A DNA stretch of 64,000 nt from Erythrobacter rubeus (lineage in GTDB: Bacteria > Pseudomonadota > Alphaproteobacteria > Sphingomonadales > Sphingomonadaceae): the NCBI RefSeq assembly GCF_014705715.1, contig NZ_JACXLC010000001.1:168457-232456 (forward strand), given 5' to 3'. A model generated the notes under the pieces. That model did not search any database, was not told the origin of the DNA, and worked only from the letters and a program-made list of their open reading frames with translations. The translations under genes were made by a program, and so were the position numbers. Every line of letters begins with the position of its first letter. The stretch's first letter is position 1. Shown here piece after piece: positions 36,026 through 45,543 of this stretch.

Positions 36026-36346
36026 TCATCCGCAGGTGATCGCCGTAATCGTCATGTTTTCGTCGTATCGTATGTTCACCCGCTGCTCGCTGTAATCCAT
36101 CGTCCATGCGGAATTCGGAGGACCCCAGCGAAGTGCGCGCGCCCCGCTTTGCTCAAGCACGATCTTGCCCACCTCTTGCGTCGCTTCCTTACCGACATGC
36201 TGCTGGACCGGCTCAGCATCGCAAGCCGCGCCGACGGGTTTGGCTCGTGGCTCCGAAGGGGCCGCGCTCGCATCTGGCGTAGCGTAAGCGCCAGCGCAGC
36301 CGCTGAGCATCACCGCGATTATTAGGGCAGAGGATTTCGGGACCAT
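36026..36346 (-). CDS. I78-family peptidase-inhibitor-like protein
   Basis: 106 residues. A signal sequence with lipobox-like LSGC (MVPKSSALIIAVMLSGCAGAYA) is followed by a spacer and an inhibitor I78-type domain: CDAEPVQQHVGKEATQEVG, ARALRWGPPNSAWTMDYSEQRVNI and the final AITCG with the paired Cys. I78 proteins inhibit serine peptidases. GAGGAGA just before ATG 36346 fixes the start, although the frame is open to 36412. It is 10 nt from the upstream lipoprotein gene. Confidence 0.78.
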   Translation of the reverse strand: MVPKSSALIIAVMLSGCAGAYATPDASAAPSEPRAKPVGAACDAEPVQQHVGKEATQEVGKIVLEQSGARALRWGPPNSAWTMDYSEQRVNIRYDENMTITAITCG

Positions 36347-36356
36347 GGCAATCTCC

Positions 36357-36854
36357 TCAATCAGCGCAGCGCTTGCTGGGATATGTGTCCGCTTCCTTTG
36401 GCTGCTCGCCATCGGAGGTGTGGAGCCTCAATTCGTCGCCTTCACCGACCAGCGAAAAGCGGGTTTGCTGCGTCCAAGTCTCACCTTCGCCTTCCATATC
36501 GAGGGTGACGATCACGTCATCACCGTCTGGCTCGGTGGCAGTCACAAGCCCCAGCGATTCGTAAAACAGAATTTCCGATGCGGAGATTTCCATCAGCAGA
36601 TCGCTCGTGCGCTCGCAGGTGCCGCCTTCGAAATCCCAGACCCCGTGATATCGCGCAGGAATCATCGCGCTATCCGCTTCGCCTGAAACCGCATCGCTCG
36701 CGCCGTCATCCGCTTTCGGTTCTGAGCTAACCGGCGCGTTCCCGATCTCCGCTTGATCCGGTTCCCGTGGAGCCTCCTCCGGCGATCCGCATCCGCCGAG
36801 CAGGATGGAACCCGCAAGCAGCCATGTCATCGATCGAGAGAGGCGATCAGCCAT
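36357..36854 (-). CDS. Hypothetical lipoprotein
   Basis: 165 residues: lipobox LLGGC near residue 20 (AGSILLGGCGSPEE), an acidic, proline-rich linker, then a domain ALIPARYHGVWDFEGGTC-like (MIPARYHGVWDFEG) with a Cys pair to the C-terminal KRCAD. Homologous short lipoproteins occur in sphingomonads; function unknown. ATG 36854 is chosen since GGGGTGA lies 5 nt before it; a GTG at 36863 overlapping the mmsA stop is the alternative. Confidence 0.7.
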   Translation of the reverse strand: MADRLSRSMTWLLAGSILLGGCGSPEEAPREPDQAEIGNAPVSSEPKADDGASDAVSGEADSAMIPARYHGVWDFEGGTCERTSDLLMEISASEILFYESLGLVTATEPDGDDVIVTLDMEGEGETWTQQTRFSLVGEGDELRLHTSDGEQPKEADTYPSKRCAD

Positions 36855-36859
36855 CCGTT

Positions 36860-38353
36860 TCACCCCATGGTTGGGATGACGAAGGCGTTGGACCTATCAC
36901 CGCCCCCATCGGGCCAGCGCTGCGTCACTTTCTTCAGCTTGGTCCAGAACTTAAGACCCTCGGTCCCATACTGATCGATGTCGCCAAAGCCTGAACGTTT
37001 CCATCCGCCGAAGCTGTGATAGCTGACCGGCACAGGGATCGGCACGTTGATGCCGACCATGCCGACATTGACGCGGCTTGCGAACTCGCGCGCGGCATGG
37101 CCGTTGCGGGTGAAGATCGCGACGCCGTTGCCGTATTGATGATCGCTCGGCAGCCGCACCGCGTCTTCGAAGTCGTTTGCGCGCACGATCTGGAGGACCG
37201 GGCCGAAGATCTCTTCCTGATAGCTATCCATCTTCGGCGTCACATGATCGATCAGCGTCGGGCCGACAAAGAATCCGTCCTCGTGGCCCTGCAGCGTGAA
37301 GCCGCGCCCGTCGATGACGATCTCCGCGCCTTCCTTTTCAGCGGTATCGATCCAGCCCTCGACCCGCGCCTTGTGCTCGGGCGTGACCACGGGCCCGTAA
37401 TGCGCGTCGGGATCGCTGGAGACGCCAATTTTCAGTCCGTGGATGGCCGGGATCAGCTTTTCCTTGAGCCGTTCGGCCGTGTCCTCGCCCACCGGCACCA
37501 CCACAGGAAGCGCCATGCAGCGCTCACCCGCCGAGCCGAAGGCCGCGCCTGCGAGATCGTTCACGACCTGGTCGAGATCGGCATCCGGCATGACGATGCC
37601 GTGGTTCTTCGCGCCGCCCATGGCCTGGACACGTTTACCGGCAGCAACGCCGCGTTTGTAGACATAGTGCGCGATATCGGACGAGCCGACGAAGCTCACT
37701 GCGGAAATCGCCGGATGATCGAGGATGGCGTCGACCATTTCCTTGTCACCGTGAACGACCTGCAACAGACCTTCGGGAGCGCCCGCTTCCACGAACAGTT
37801 CGGCAAGCCGCACAGGCACGCTGGGATCGCGTTCGGAAGGTTTGAGGATGAAGGCATTGCCCGCCGCGATCGCCATGCCGAACATCCACATCGGGATCAT
37901 CGCGGGAAAGTTGAACGGGGTGATGCCAGCCCCGATGCCGAGCGGCTGGCGCATCGAATAGACATCGATGCCGGGCCCTGCGCCCTGGGTGTACTCGCCC
38001 TTGAGCACCTGCGGAATGCCGCAGGCATACTCGATCACTTCGAGCCCGCGCTGAACATCGCCCTTTGCATCGTCGATCACCTTGCCGTGCTCGGAGGAAA
38101 GCAGCTCGGCGAGGCTTTGCATGTTGGCCTCGATCAGTTCCTTGAACTTGAACATCACCCGCGCACGTTTTTGCGGATTGGTTGCCGCCCATTCCGGCTG
38201 GACCTTCTGTGCGGTCGCAATCGCTTGTTCGAGCAAGGCCGCATCGCCCAACCCAACCTCGGCCTGCACTTCTCCGGTGGACGGGTTCCATACCTGATGC
38301 TTGCGGGTGGGGGCGGGGCTGTCACCGACGATGAAATGATCGATCTGACGCAT
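36860..38353 (-). CDS. mmsA: Methylmalonate-semialdehyde dehydrogenase (CoA-acylating)
   Basis: 497 residues. Aldehyde dehydrogenase fold with PFNFPAMIPMWMFGMAIAAGNA, FVGSSDIAHYVYKRG and the catalytic Cys in GSAGERCMALPV. It oxidises methylmalonate semialdehyde to propionyl-CoA, the end of valine degradation, and so completes the pathway with the genes at 30.5-34.7 kb. AGGAGA 7 nt before ATG 38353 fixes the start; the frame extends uselessly to 38455. First gene of the leftward series and the last ordinary core-type gene before the tRNA fragment. Confidence 0.93.
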   Translation of the reverse strand: MRQIDHFIVGDSPAPTRKHQVWNPSTGEVQAEVGLGDAALLEQAIATAQKVQPEWAATNPQKRARVMFKFKELIEANMQSLAELLSSEHGKVIDDAKGDVQRGLEVIEYACGIPQVLKGEYTQGAGPGIDVYSMRQPLGIGAGITPFNFPAMIPMWMFGMAIAAGNAFILKPSERDPSVPVRLAELFVEAGAPEGLLQVVHGDKEMVDAILDHPAISAVSFVGSSDIAHYVYKRGVAAGKRVQAMGGAKNHGIVMPDADLDQVVNDLAGAAFGSAGERCMALPVVVPVGEDTAERLKEKLIPAIHGLKIGVSSDPDAHYGPVVTPEHKARVEGWIDTAEKEGAEIVIDGRGFTLQGHEDGFFVGPTLIDHVTPKMDSYQEEIFGPVLQIVRANDFEDAVRLPSDHQYGNGVAIFTRNGHAAREFASRVNVGMVGINVPIPVPVSYHSFGGWKRSGFGDIDQYGTEGLKFWTKLKKVTQRWPDGGGDRSNAFVIPTMG

Positions 38354-38518
38354 GGGGATCTCCTGTCGAATTTGTAACCGCAGATGCCCGACACGCGCCA
38401 CCGCGGCAAGGCCCCGCGGCCTGCCAAAAGTGTTTAAGCTCAAAAAAGGCGCCAAGTGGGGTTACGGCACCTTGCCATGAAGGTAAGCGGGTGCATTGGG
38501 CGCTCACTCAAGGCCCAT

Positions 38519-38561
38519 GCATGTGTAGCTCAATGGTAGAGCAGCACCTTCCCAAGCGACC
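38519..38561 (+). pseudogene. Truncated tRNA-Gly(CCC), 5' half
   Basis: Bases 38523-38557 match 62225-62259 of the intact tRNA-Gly(CCC) at 34 of 35 positions, covering part of the acceptor stem, the D arm and the anticodon loop. Similarity stops just after the loop; there is no T arm or 3' acceptor. The acceptor 5' strand is also altered (GCATGTG instead of GCGGGTG). It is not a working tRNA. It marks a likely integration edge. Confidence 0.85.
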
Positions 38562-38789
38562 ACAATCGCAGATTCCTGGGGGTTTCGCTGTAAAGTCTAG
38601 CGTTTTCGCATTCACGAAATTCAAATGCTTGCAGCTTCGGTGTGAAAGTCAGGGACCAATTTCTTAGTCGCAGGTAGCAATACTCGACTTGCGCCGCGAT
38701 GCCACGAACGATGAGTTAGCGCCCCATGCTGGGCCTTCTGCCGAGACTATGATCACGCCGAAAGGTGACATCGCTGCAGCACGAAGCAT

Positions 38790-39000
38790 TGAGTGCTTCG
38801 GTTACGCATCCACGGCTCGGTGCTCCACACCTAGCACTCTGGATTATCGCGATCGAATTCGGCGAGTTTGGCATCTGGAGAACCCATCGCGCGAATTTCG
38901 CCGTCAGGTCTATCGGCCTCGCCGCCAAGTGCTCACCAGTCCTACAGCATCGACAAGGATACAAAAACGACCGCCGAAGAGCGAAACATTGTCGATCTTC
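38790..39000 (-). pseudogene. Decayed duplicate of the lipoprotein gene at 39192-40034
   Basis: Reading leftward, about 38850-38935 translates as ALGGEADRPDGEIRA then SPDAKLAEFDRDNPEC, close to ALGGEASRPDGGIGG then SPDAELAEFDRDNPDC of the intact neighbour. An in-frame TGA precedes and a TAG follows the conserved part, and similarity fades on both sides. So this is a broken tandem copy. Boundaries are approximate. Confidence 0.75.
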
Positions 39001-39191
39001 TACCTTAATGCAGCACACCTGCATGGCTAGGAGTGGCCGTCTCAGATTTTTCGATCAATATGGTACGTGATCTGACGAGAAATGGGTTGGTCTCAAAATC
39101 ACCAGACTGGAATACTGGAATATTGCCTCCAGAGCAGCTGCTCGTGATCGCCGTGGCTTGTCATTTCATGACCGAAAATCGCCTAGTACTG

Positions 39192-40034
39192 TCAGACTTT
39201 CGTCTGTAGACTTGGGATTTGCCGCAGAACCACTCCACTCTCACAGTATACACCAAATACCGCGAAGGATTCGGGATTCCTAGTTTTTAGGATAGCCCAC
39301 TGGTCAGGTGATACTCTAATTTTGTCTCGCCCAAGACGAGCGGGCGCGCTACACCAATTCGGAACTCGCGCCTCGTCACATCGCAAGATATCGGAGTGCA
39401 CGTATCTTTCTTTGGCGAGCGCGGCGCAGTTTTTTCCTTTGTCCCGTGCGTTGGTGGAGCACACTGGTTGCACCTCAGCCATAGCCGTATCGGTTCCCCA
39501 AGCAGAGCACCAAGGATGCAATCGCGCTTGCAACCTTCTGCTGCTGAAGGGCCTATCCCTGACATAAAGACAAGCTTCGATTTGTCGACCGTCGGATCCC
39601 GACGATATGCGATCGCAAAATCTTAAAGCGGATTCGCGCCCTCGATCATTTAACTCATTGAGATATAGAGGCAATCGGCTCGAACGGGAATTGGAAGCGC
39701 AAAACGGCGTGCTCGGCTCGACTGGTCTTGCCTCATCGCGCACGCATAACGTTTCCCCATTCGGTCCAGTGCGCGAGCACATTTTCTCCCAGTTGGTCCA
39801 AATTGGGCAATCCGGGTTATCGCGGTCGAATTCGGCGAGCTCGGCATCCGGGGAAATCGTCCCGCCAATCCCGCCATCAGGTCTACTGGCCTCGCCGCCC
39901 AATGCGGAACAGGCGGAGAGCACCGAAAACGATATAAACAACGTCGCCAAAGAGAGATATTTTGCCGACGCAGTGCTCGAAATACGATCAGAATTAACAA
40001 TCCTATTCACGTTTACGATGTTGCTTGCGGACAT
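39192..40034 (-). CDS. Hypothetical lipoprotein, Cys-rich
   Basis: 280 residues: hydrophobic segment and lipobox (LFISFSVLSAC, Cys about residue 42), then a spacer and a Cys-containing domain (11 or so Cys; e.g. DCPIWTNWEKMCSRTG, CDEARVPNWCSAPARLG). The start at 40034 leaves a long N-region before the hydrophobic segment; a later start is possible. No family recognised. It follows the next lipoprotein gene by 9 nt on the same strand, and a broken copy of it lies downstream. Base composition is lower in GC than its flanks, in keeping with a transferred segment. Confidence 0.65.
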   Translation of the reverse strand: MSASNIVNVNRIVNSDRISSTASAKYLSLATLFISFSVLSACSALGGEASRPDGGIGGTISPDAELAEFDRDNPDCPIWTNWEKMCSRTGPNGETLCVRDEARPVEPSTPFCASNSRSSRLPLYLNELNDRGRESALRFCDRISSGSDGRQIEACLYVRDRPFSSRRLQARLHPWCSAWGTDTAMAEVQPVCSTNARDKGKNCAALAKERYVHSDILRCDEARVPNWCSAPARLGRDKIRVSPDQWAILKTRNPESFAVFGVYCESGVVLRQIPSLQTKV

Positions 40035-40043
40035 GTCGCACTC

Positions 40044-40712
40044 CTACTCCAAGTGGAAAATGTCATTTAATATGATCACCGCACGTTCTTGCGTGTCCAT
40101 GAACACTGCGTTTTGCATGCGGCTCTGCCAGTAAATCCACTTAAGCTTTCCATCCCTCAGATCAGCCTCTGCATCTCTCTCAAAAGACCTTCGGCGTACC
40201 ACAGGCCCTTGACGAATCTCATATTCGAACAGGAACGGCGTTCCGTCAGCACGAGCCGAATATCGGGCTGTCACAATGATATCGACGCCCTCATCGCGGC
40301 AGTAAGGGTTTTGCCCGGACGAATCACTTGTGATGCGAGGGATCTTTCGGTCTGCCGGAAGGCGAGGCGACCCACCATTAGCCATGTGCGCACGGGATAA
40401 TGCGGCAGCGAACATAGTGCTAAGGTCGCTTGGCGGTTCGTAGCCCTGAGATATTGACCAGACCGACGGGTCAACTGTCAATCGAGTGCAAATGCTGGAA
40501 TCATCTCTCACATCGAATGCAGGGCCATTTTCGTCGATTTCAGAACTAGACTGATCTAATCGCCCCTCTCGCACCATCGAAGCCGGTTCGACATCGGCAT
40601 ACACCTCCGCGGGGCTAGTCTGAGCTGGAGAAGTGACATTGGATGGCGATGTGCACGAAGTTGTTGCTGCGAACAGCAAAACCAAAACAAGCCGCGAATT
40701 CTGCAAAAACAA
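40044..40712 (-). CDS. Hypothetical lipoprotein
   Basis: 222 residues with a clear lipoprotein signal (MFLQNSRLVLVLLFAATTSC). The mature part has the sequence VDIIVTARYSARADGTPFLFEYEIRQGP and a C-terminal IYWQSRMQNAVFM; no family is recognised. It is probably the first gene of a two-gene unit with the Cys-rich lipoprotein. Directly upstream lies AT-rich DNA that likely holds its promoter. Confidence 0.65.
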   Translation of the reverse strand: MFLQNSRLVLVLLFAATTSCTSPSNVTSPAQTSPAEVYADVEPASMVREGRLDQSSSEIDENGPAFDVRDDSSICTRLTVDPSVWSISQGYEPPSDLSTMFAAALSRAHMANGGSPRLPADRKIPRITSDSSGQNPYCRDEGVDIIVTARYSARADGTPFLFEYEIRQGPVVRRRSFERDAEADLRDGKLKWIYWQSRMQNAVFMDTQERAVIILNDIFHLE

Positions 40713-41150
40713 GGTACGCCCCTCATGTGTAAGTTGAAATATTGAAATTGCAAAGTTTATCTATTTTTTAATGAATGGTAAATTTATGCAATAGCTCCCA
40801 ACATATTAAGCTATTACATTTATTAATAGTTTGATTTGAATATGATTAACTATTATCCGTAGCGGGGGTGTAAGTCATAGAAATATAAATAGAATTAGAT
40901 CTGATATGATGTGAAATCGCTGTTTTTCTCTTTGAATTGGCAATTTATATGGTGAGAGTATTTACGCTATAATTTGTTTGTTAAGCTACTGTTGCGCTGG
41001 CTGGGTTACTCGATGATTTACAAAACCCACTTCAAGCTCGTCTTGTGCGCGAATGGCCGAATTGCGTTCTTATTCAAGGCTTTGCCATCCGAGATGTCGG
41101 TTCCTCGCCGCAGACATTCTTCGAGGTCATTCCGGCCAAGGAGAATAAGT
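40713..41150. other. AT-rich intergenic segment next to an integrase relic
   Basis: About 40735-40980 is strikingly AT-rich against the GC-rich genome. It contains an inverted repeat CTATTA (40811-40816) / TAATAG (40824-40829) with a 7-nt spacer. It probably holds the promoter of the leftward lipoprotein genes and is a typical foreign-DNA mark. No gene is supported. Confidence 0.55.
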
Positions 41151-41773
41151 ATGACTTACTTACACTTCGGCCTTGCCGGTCAAACCCGAGTGCCTTGGAG
41201 CTTCGGAGCCAAGGCCGGTCACAAGTGGCCATTGAACAAGAAGACGATCCAGGCGATCCGTTTATTCTCAGGTCAAGGGGAGCGCATGCAAGATCGAGCG
41301 TTGTTTAACTTGGCGAATGACAGCGAACTGCGAGGCTTGATCCGGTTGAGATGAAAATCAGCGATTTGGTCAGCGGCCCAGACAACAAAAAATGGCGGCA
41401 ATCATTCAGCGTATGTCGCTTCTGCCCCTTCAGTTCGAGATGGTCCAAATCCGCTAGCCGACCTATGTGCCTGGTTGGAACTCAGAGGTTTTGATATTGA
41501 GGACTTCGTCTTCCTAAGGCCTAATTGATCACACCCGTCATTTGAGCACGTGGCAATACGCTTGGCTTGTTGATGAGGGGGGCAATTATCGGCTTGCGGC
41601 CCGAAAGACATGGGATACACTCGTTTCGCCGAACCACGGCTTCAATCATCTGCGAAGCCACAGGCAAACTCCGCGCAAGCCAACTTGCGCTTGGTCATTC
41701 AAAGATTGAGTGCACTGTGCGGCACTTAGGACCTGATATAAAAGGCGCTCTCACGCTTGCCGAGAAGATATAG
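41151..41773 (+). pseudogene. Decayed tyrosine-recombinase (integrase)
   Basis: An N-terminal piece starts at ATG 41151 after AAGGAG: GAKAGHKWPLNKKTIQAIR, then RALFNLANDSELRGL, as in short phage-type integrases. It meets a stop near 41352. Other frames then give PLADLCAWLELRGF (about 41450), HLSTWQYAWLVDE (about 41545) and finally HGIHSFRRTTASIICEATG, LRASQLALGHSKIECTVRHLG, ending ALTLAEKI at 41773. Box II H-x-x-R and the LGH motif survive; the catalytic Tyr is replaced, since TVRHLG stands where most have TVRYLG. At least two frameshifts and a stop, so it is inactive. Confidence 0.85.
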
Positions 41774-41973
41774 ATCTGACCGCGTACCGACGCTGGCATC
41801 GACTGAGCTGGTGAGCGATGGAAGCGGACGAGCAGCTCTTGGCGACACGAGTATGCGAGACAGGTACTTGGCTCACAGCTCATTACAGGTCCAAACCGCT
41901 CAATCGAAGGCCGATTTATGCTAGCACGTAACGTTCAAACCGCTGTCTTGATCATCTGATCAACGGTCAAGCT

Positions 41974-43623
41974 CTAGTCGGACATCTCTTTCTCATACGC
42001 ACGATATCGTAGATCAACAACACCATTGGCCGGAACTTCGGTGCGCCATAGCGGTCTGCCATCGCGTTTGCGCATTCGCTGATTAAAGCGCTTGTGCTCG
42101 TAATCCTCGTCATCAAGGAATTCGCTTTCGAACGTGATGGGCAACGGACTGGCGTTGCGCACTGTAAGCGTGAACTCTTCCCAACGATCATTTTTCTCAT
42201 CCCACCAGCCACGTTCGATTGAAGCAATGACATTGCTTGCAAGGCCCAGATCCAGCTCGACCTCTTCGCCTACCGCTTTGTCATCCATGCGATCTTCCCC
42301 AACCAACTGGCGTAGCCCAAGGATTTGTTGGAAGAATGCAAATTGCCCTGACGGTAGTGGTTCGCCCAACCCATTTTCCTCTTTGTTTGTAGCACGAAAA
42401 ACTCTGTTTATGCGATCAAAGTTGTCACCACGCCCTATCTCGAGTTGATAGATTATTTCGCCCTCGACATTCTGCTTTTGAATAAAGGCAACTTGCTTTT
42501 GGCTGTTCGCAGCAACCGTTGTGGGAAACGGAATTCGATAGAGCTTGAGATCTCCCAAATCTTCTCGCTGGGCGATGCGAGAGCCTGTCACCAAAATCAC
42601 GCCGCCATCAAAAGGGCCTTCCAGAAGGTCCGATTCTTGCCTTCGTGCAGTCGGCGAAGGGGCGGTCGAGATTGCGAAAGGGCGTCGCTGATAAAGACCT
42701 TCTGTAAACTGACCTGTGCTTTCACTAGGCCAGCATTGATAGCGGACCGGCCGAAAGCCGGACGAAAAGAGGGTGTTCTCATAGTCCTCATTTTCCCTGT
42801 AGACCTCGCCTGCAACCGCATTCGCACGCGCGTCGAAAAAGCTCGTCGAATCGCTAGAGGCCATGGTGAGCCAGCCCAGAATGTCAGCCCGCGTACCCTC
42901 ATCATTTAGCTCCGCAACGTAATTGGCGCGCCAATCGAAGTTGGATGCAAGATAGGTCAGCGTCATCGTATAAGTGCCGCCGGGTTGGTCTGGAATACGA
43001 ACCGAAAGCGTTGGCTTCGCCGATAGGTTCTGAGGCGCCCGGTCGAAGACAAGGGTTTGATTGAGGCCCGTGCAAGCCACAGCTTCAAATCCTTGATCTG
43101 TTTGGATAAGCAATCTGTCGCTGCCCGAGCGTATGGTTGCTTGTTCTTCGATGATTTTGCCAGTGAAAGGGTTTGTCCGTCTAATGGTAACCTGCTGCCC
43201 GGTAAAATGGTCGAGCAGGCCGCGTTGGCTTAATAAGTTGGCATTTTGGTTCTTCTCATCGATGCCGATACCCTTTACCAGAGCGCTTGCGGGTTCGATA
43301 CCGCTTGCGACCCCTTCAAAGCGAACGATTACGGGACCAGCTGGTACCGTCACTTCACGCGTTTCACTGATTAGGGCAAAACCCTGAAGGCGCCCCAAGT
43401 ATAGCCTGGGACTTTCTGAATTGGAGCCTCGGTAGATCGACACTTCAACCACATCTGGGCCGGGTGACGTTACCGCCGATTGCGCAAGAACCGGAGTTGT
43501 CCCAATTCCCGCAAGGCAGGCCAAAGTAAGGTTGAGCGGTATCAAGCTATAGGTGGGTGAGTGCTTCGGGGCTCGCGGCACCGTGAGCCATGGTCTGAAG
43601 CATCGGATCAGCTCTTGCAACAT
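41974..43623 (-). CDS. DUF4139-domain exported protein
   Basis: 549 residues. After an unusual 30-residue N-region there is a signal-like segment ending LAQSA. The C-terminal DUF4139 domain is recognisable: LTYLASNFDWRANYVAELND, ADILGWLTMASSDSTSF, a mid-region KLYRIPFPTTVAANSQKQVAF and ending VRNASPLPITFESEF, GVVDLRYRAYE. The family is of unknown function, thought to be an extracellular beta-sandwich protein. It begins 4 nt after the stop of the upstream, broken DUF4139 gene, so the two are a paralogous pair in one operon. Confidence 0.8.
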   Translation of the reverse strand: MLQELIRCFRPWLTVPRAPKHSPTYSLIPLNLTLACLAGIGTTPVLAQSAVTSPGPDVVEVSIYRGSNSESPRLYLGRLQGFALISETREVTVPAGPVIVRFEGVASGIEPASALVKGIGIDEKNQNANLLSQRGLLDHFTGQQVTIRRTNPFTGKIIEEQATIRSGSDRLLIQTDQGFEAVACTGLNQTLVFDRAPQNLSAKPTLSVRIPDQPGGTYTMTLTYLASNFDWRANYVAELNDEGTRADILGWLTMASSDSTSFFDARANAVAGEVYRENEDYENTLFSSGFRPVRYQCWPSESTGQFTEGLYQRRPFAISTAPSPTARRQESDLLEGPFDGGVILVTGSRIAQREDLGDLKLYRIPFPTTVAANSQKQVAFIQKQNVEGEIIYQLEIGRGDNFDRINRVFRATNKEENGLGEPLPSGQFAFFQQILGLRQLVGEDRMDDKAVGEEVELDLGLASNVIASIERGWWDEKNDRWEEFTLTVRNASPLPITFESEFLDDEDYEHKRFNQRMRKRDGRPLWRTEVPANGVVDLRYRAYEKEMSD

Positions 43624-43627
43624 GACG

Positions 43628-45139
43628 TCAATACCGGGTGTCGAACGTCACATTGACTTCAGTCTCGCCATTGGCAGGCACCGGCACTTGCCATACTCTA
43701 ACATCCGCGTTTCGTTGCGTGCCTTCGAGGCTTTCGCTCACAACACGCGTATCATCCCAATAGTTGTCGAGCCCCGATTGCGCTAGATCCACCATCACTG
43801 CACGGTTGCTTCCATTAGTGAGTGTGTAGCGCATCTGTGTGCGATAAAAGGTCACATTGCGCTTGATAGTAGTGGTTTGGCTGGCGCCATCAGAACGGTT
43901 TATGCGATAGCGATATGTGTTTTGCCACTCGTCCGAGCTGATCCTACTGCGATCCACGATGGTTGGCTTGACTTTGATATCGAAGGCCTCGCCCGTCGAA
44001 ATCGCCAGTTCAGACCCGCCAGGTGTGTGCCTGATTGCGCTTTCGCCGGTAAACTGCGCATTGTCTCGCGCGTCGCGTTGATAGACCCGTACAATACCGG
44101 CCGGCAGAGCATCGCCTAAGCCGCCAGCACGAGCGGTTGAGAATTTCAGGATGGTCTGAACACTGTCAGCTTCGTCACTTTGATTACGCCAGCCATTGGT
44201 GTATTGATAACCGCGCATGGCGGGGACCCCGCCCGCGTCTAGGAAGCTTACCTGTTTCTGCTGCGCATTCGCTATCGTTGTGCGCTTCTCAAGCGGGTAG
44301 ATATAGAAATCACCAAGACGCTCCCGGTTGGCAGATTCTACTCCGGATCGGTTTCCACGCGGTCTATTGTTGCGATTGCTGCGGTCCGAATATCCTTGTT
44401 GAAGCGTCGCAACTTCCCCTGCGACCAATAAAGTGCGTGCATTGGAAAAGGTGGTGCCGGTGTTGTTGGTCAGTGTAACCCAACCTTGCACATCAATCTG
44501 GCTCCGTTGTTCGTCAAATAAGGCGACATAATCGGCCTTCCAGCCAAGGCCGCTCGAAAGGTAGCTGAGCGTAAGAGGACGAGTGCCTTCACGCTCAGAA
44601 TCCAAGGTCACAGAAAGCGTGGGCTTTGCCATGAGGTTGGGTGGAATGCGATCAAAGATGACGCGCACTGGAAGTCCATCATCGCGCAACACCTCTATCC
44701 GGGTGCCGATCTGCATCACCACACCGCCGTTCACGGCCAGAATCTTTGCTCTTTCGCGCGTTTCCATGCCCGTCGCTGGGTTAGTGCGCAGCAGAGTTAC
44801 GTCCTAGCCCACTGCTTTGGCCATAAGCGCACCGGGAGATAGCAAGTCGAAATCAAAATTCTGCTCAAGAATGTCGAACCCGACACCGTTGAGGGTAACT
44901 GTCTCAGGACGGATTTGAGCCGAGACATCCGGGAATGGCACACGGGTTGTGCCATTAGGTAGTTTTATTTGCCTTTCGTCCCGTACCAAGGCTATGCCGC
45001 TATTGTAGATTGTGACCGATACATCACCTTGTTGACTCGGATTGTCATCGGTTTGCGCATGAACCGCCGAGCCGGTAGCACCAATAATCGCCAAGCATGA
45101 AAACATACCCGCCAAATTCGCAAGTTTGACTGCAGACAT
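43628..45139 (-). pseudogene. DUF4139-domain gene interrupted by one in-frame TAG
   Basis: The frame from ATG 45139 encodes a signal peptide (CLAIIGATGSAVHAQ), then SVTIYNSGIALVRDERQI and SPGALMAKAVG, meets TAG at 44804-44806 (codon 112), and continues in the same frame DVTLLRTNPATGMETRERAK through the whole DUF4139 domain to 43628. Nothing else is damaged. Homologues have an ordinary residue at this place (CAG or AAG to TAG would explain it). It is a recent nonsense mutation, a read error, or readthrough. A partial protein could also restart at ATG 44767. Confidence 0.85.
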
Positions 45140-45543
45140 CCTTTATAGCTCCCCAAGCATACCTAGACCCGCAGGATGTCATAGAGTTACTATGATGAAC
45201 ATACTCTGCCTTGTCCTTTAGTAACTAGACAAGCAGCTTTATTCAGTGCGTCTGGGTGCGATAAGCGTGATGGCACCTTTGGGAGACCACAGCCGTTGGG
45301 AGTTGCTCGCAAATGGCTCGGAAGCGCAACGACCGCTATTTAGACTGATCAGCTAGAATCACGCTTTCCACTTACGGTCCGCTTCCAAGCTCGCGGGCAC
45401 AAGATGCAAACCGTCCTAACAATCTGGTCACTGATTCATTGCGCGATTTGAAGATGCTGCTGCCGGGGCGATTACCAAGCATATAAAGAGGACATAGGTG
45501 GGTGGTAGCGCTTGAATCAGAGATATTTATAAGGAGTCTCCGA
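45140..45543. other. Intergenic region between DUF4139 pseudogene and tenA
   Basis: 404 bp between divergent genes. It must contain both promoters; AAGGAG at 45531-45536 is the tenA ribosome site. I saw no TPP riboswitch (no CTGAGA/ACCTGA pair) and no other RNA or gene. Confidence 0.5.

Noticed and set aside
45140..45543. Search for a TPP riboswitch before tenA
   Set aside because: The conserved CTGAGA and ACCTGA-type boxes are not present.
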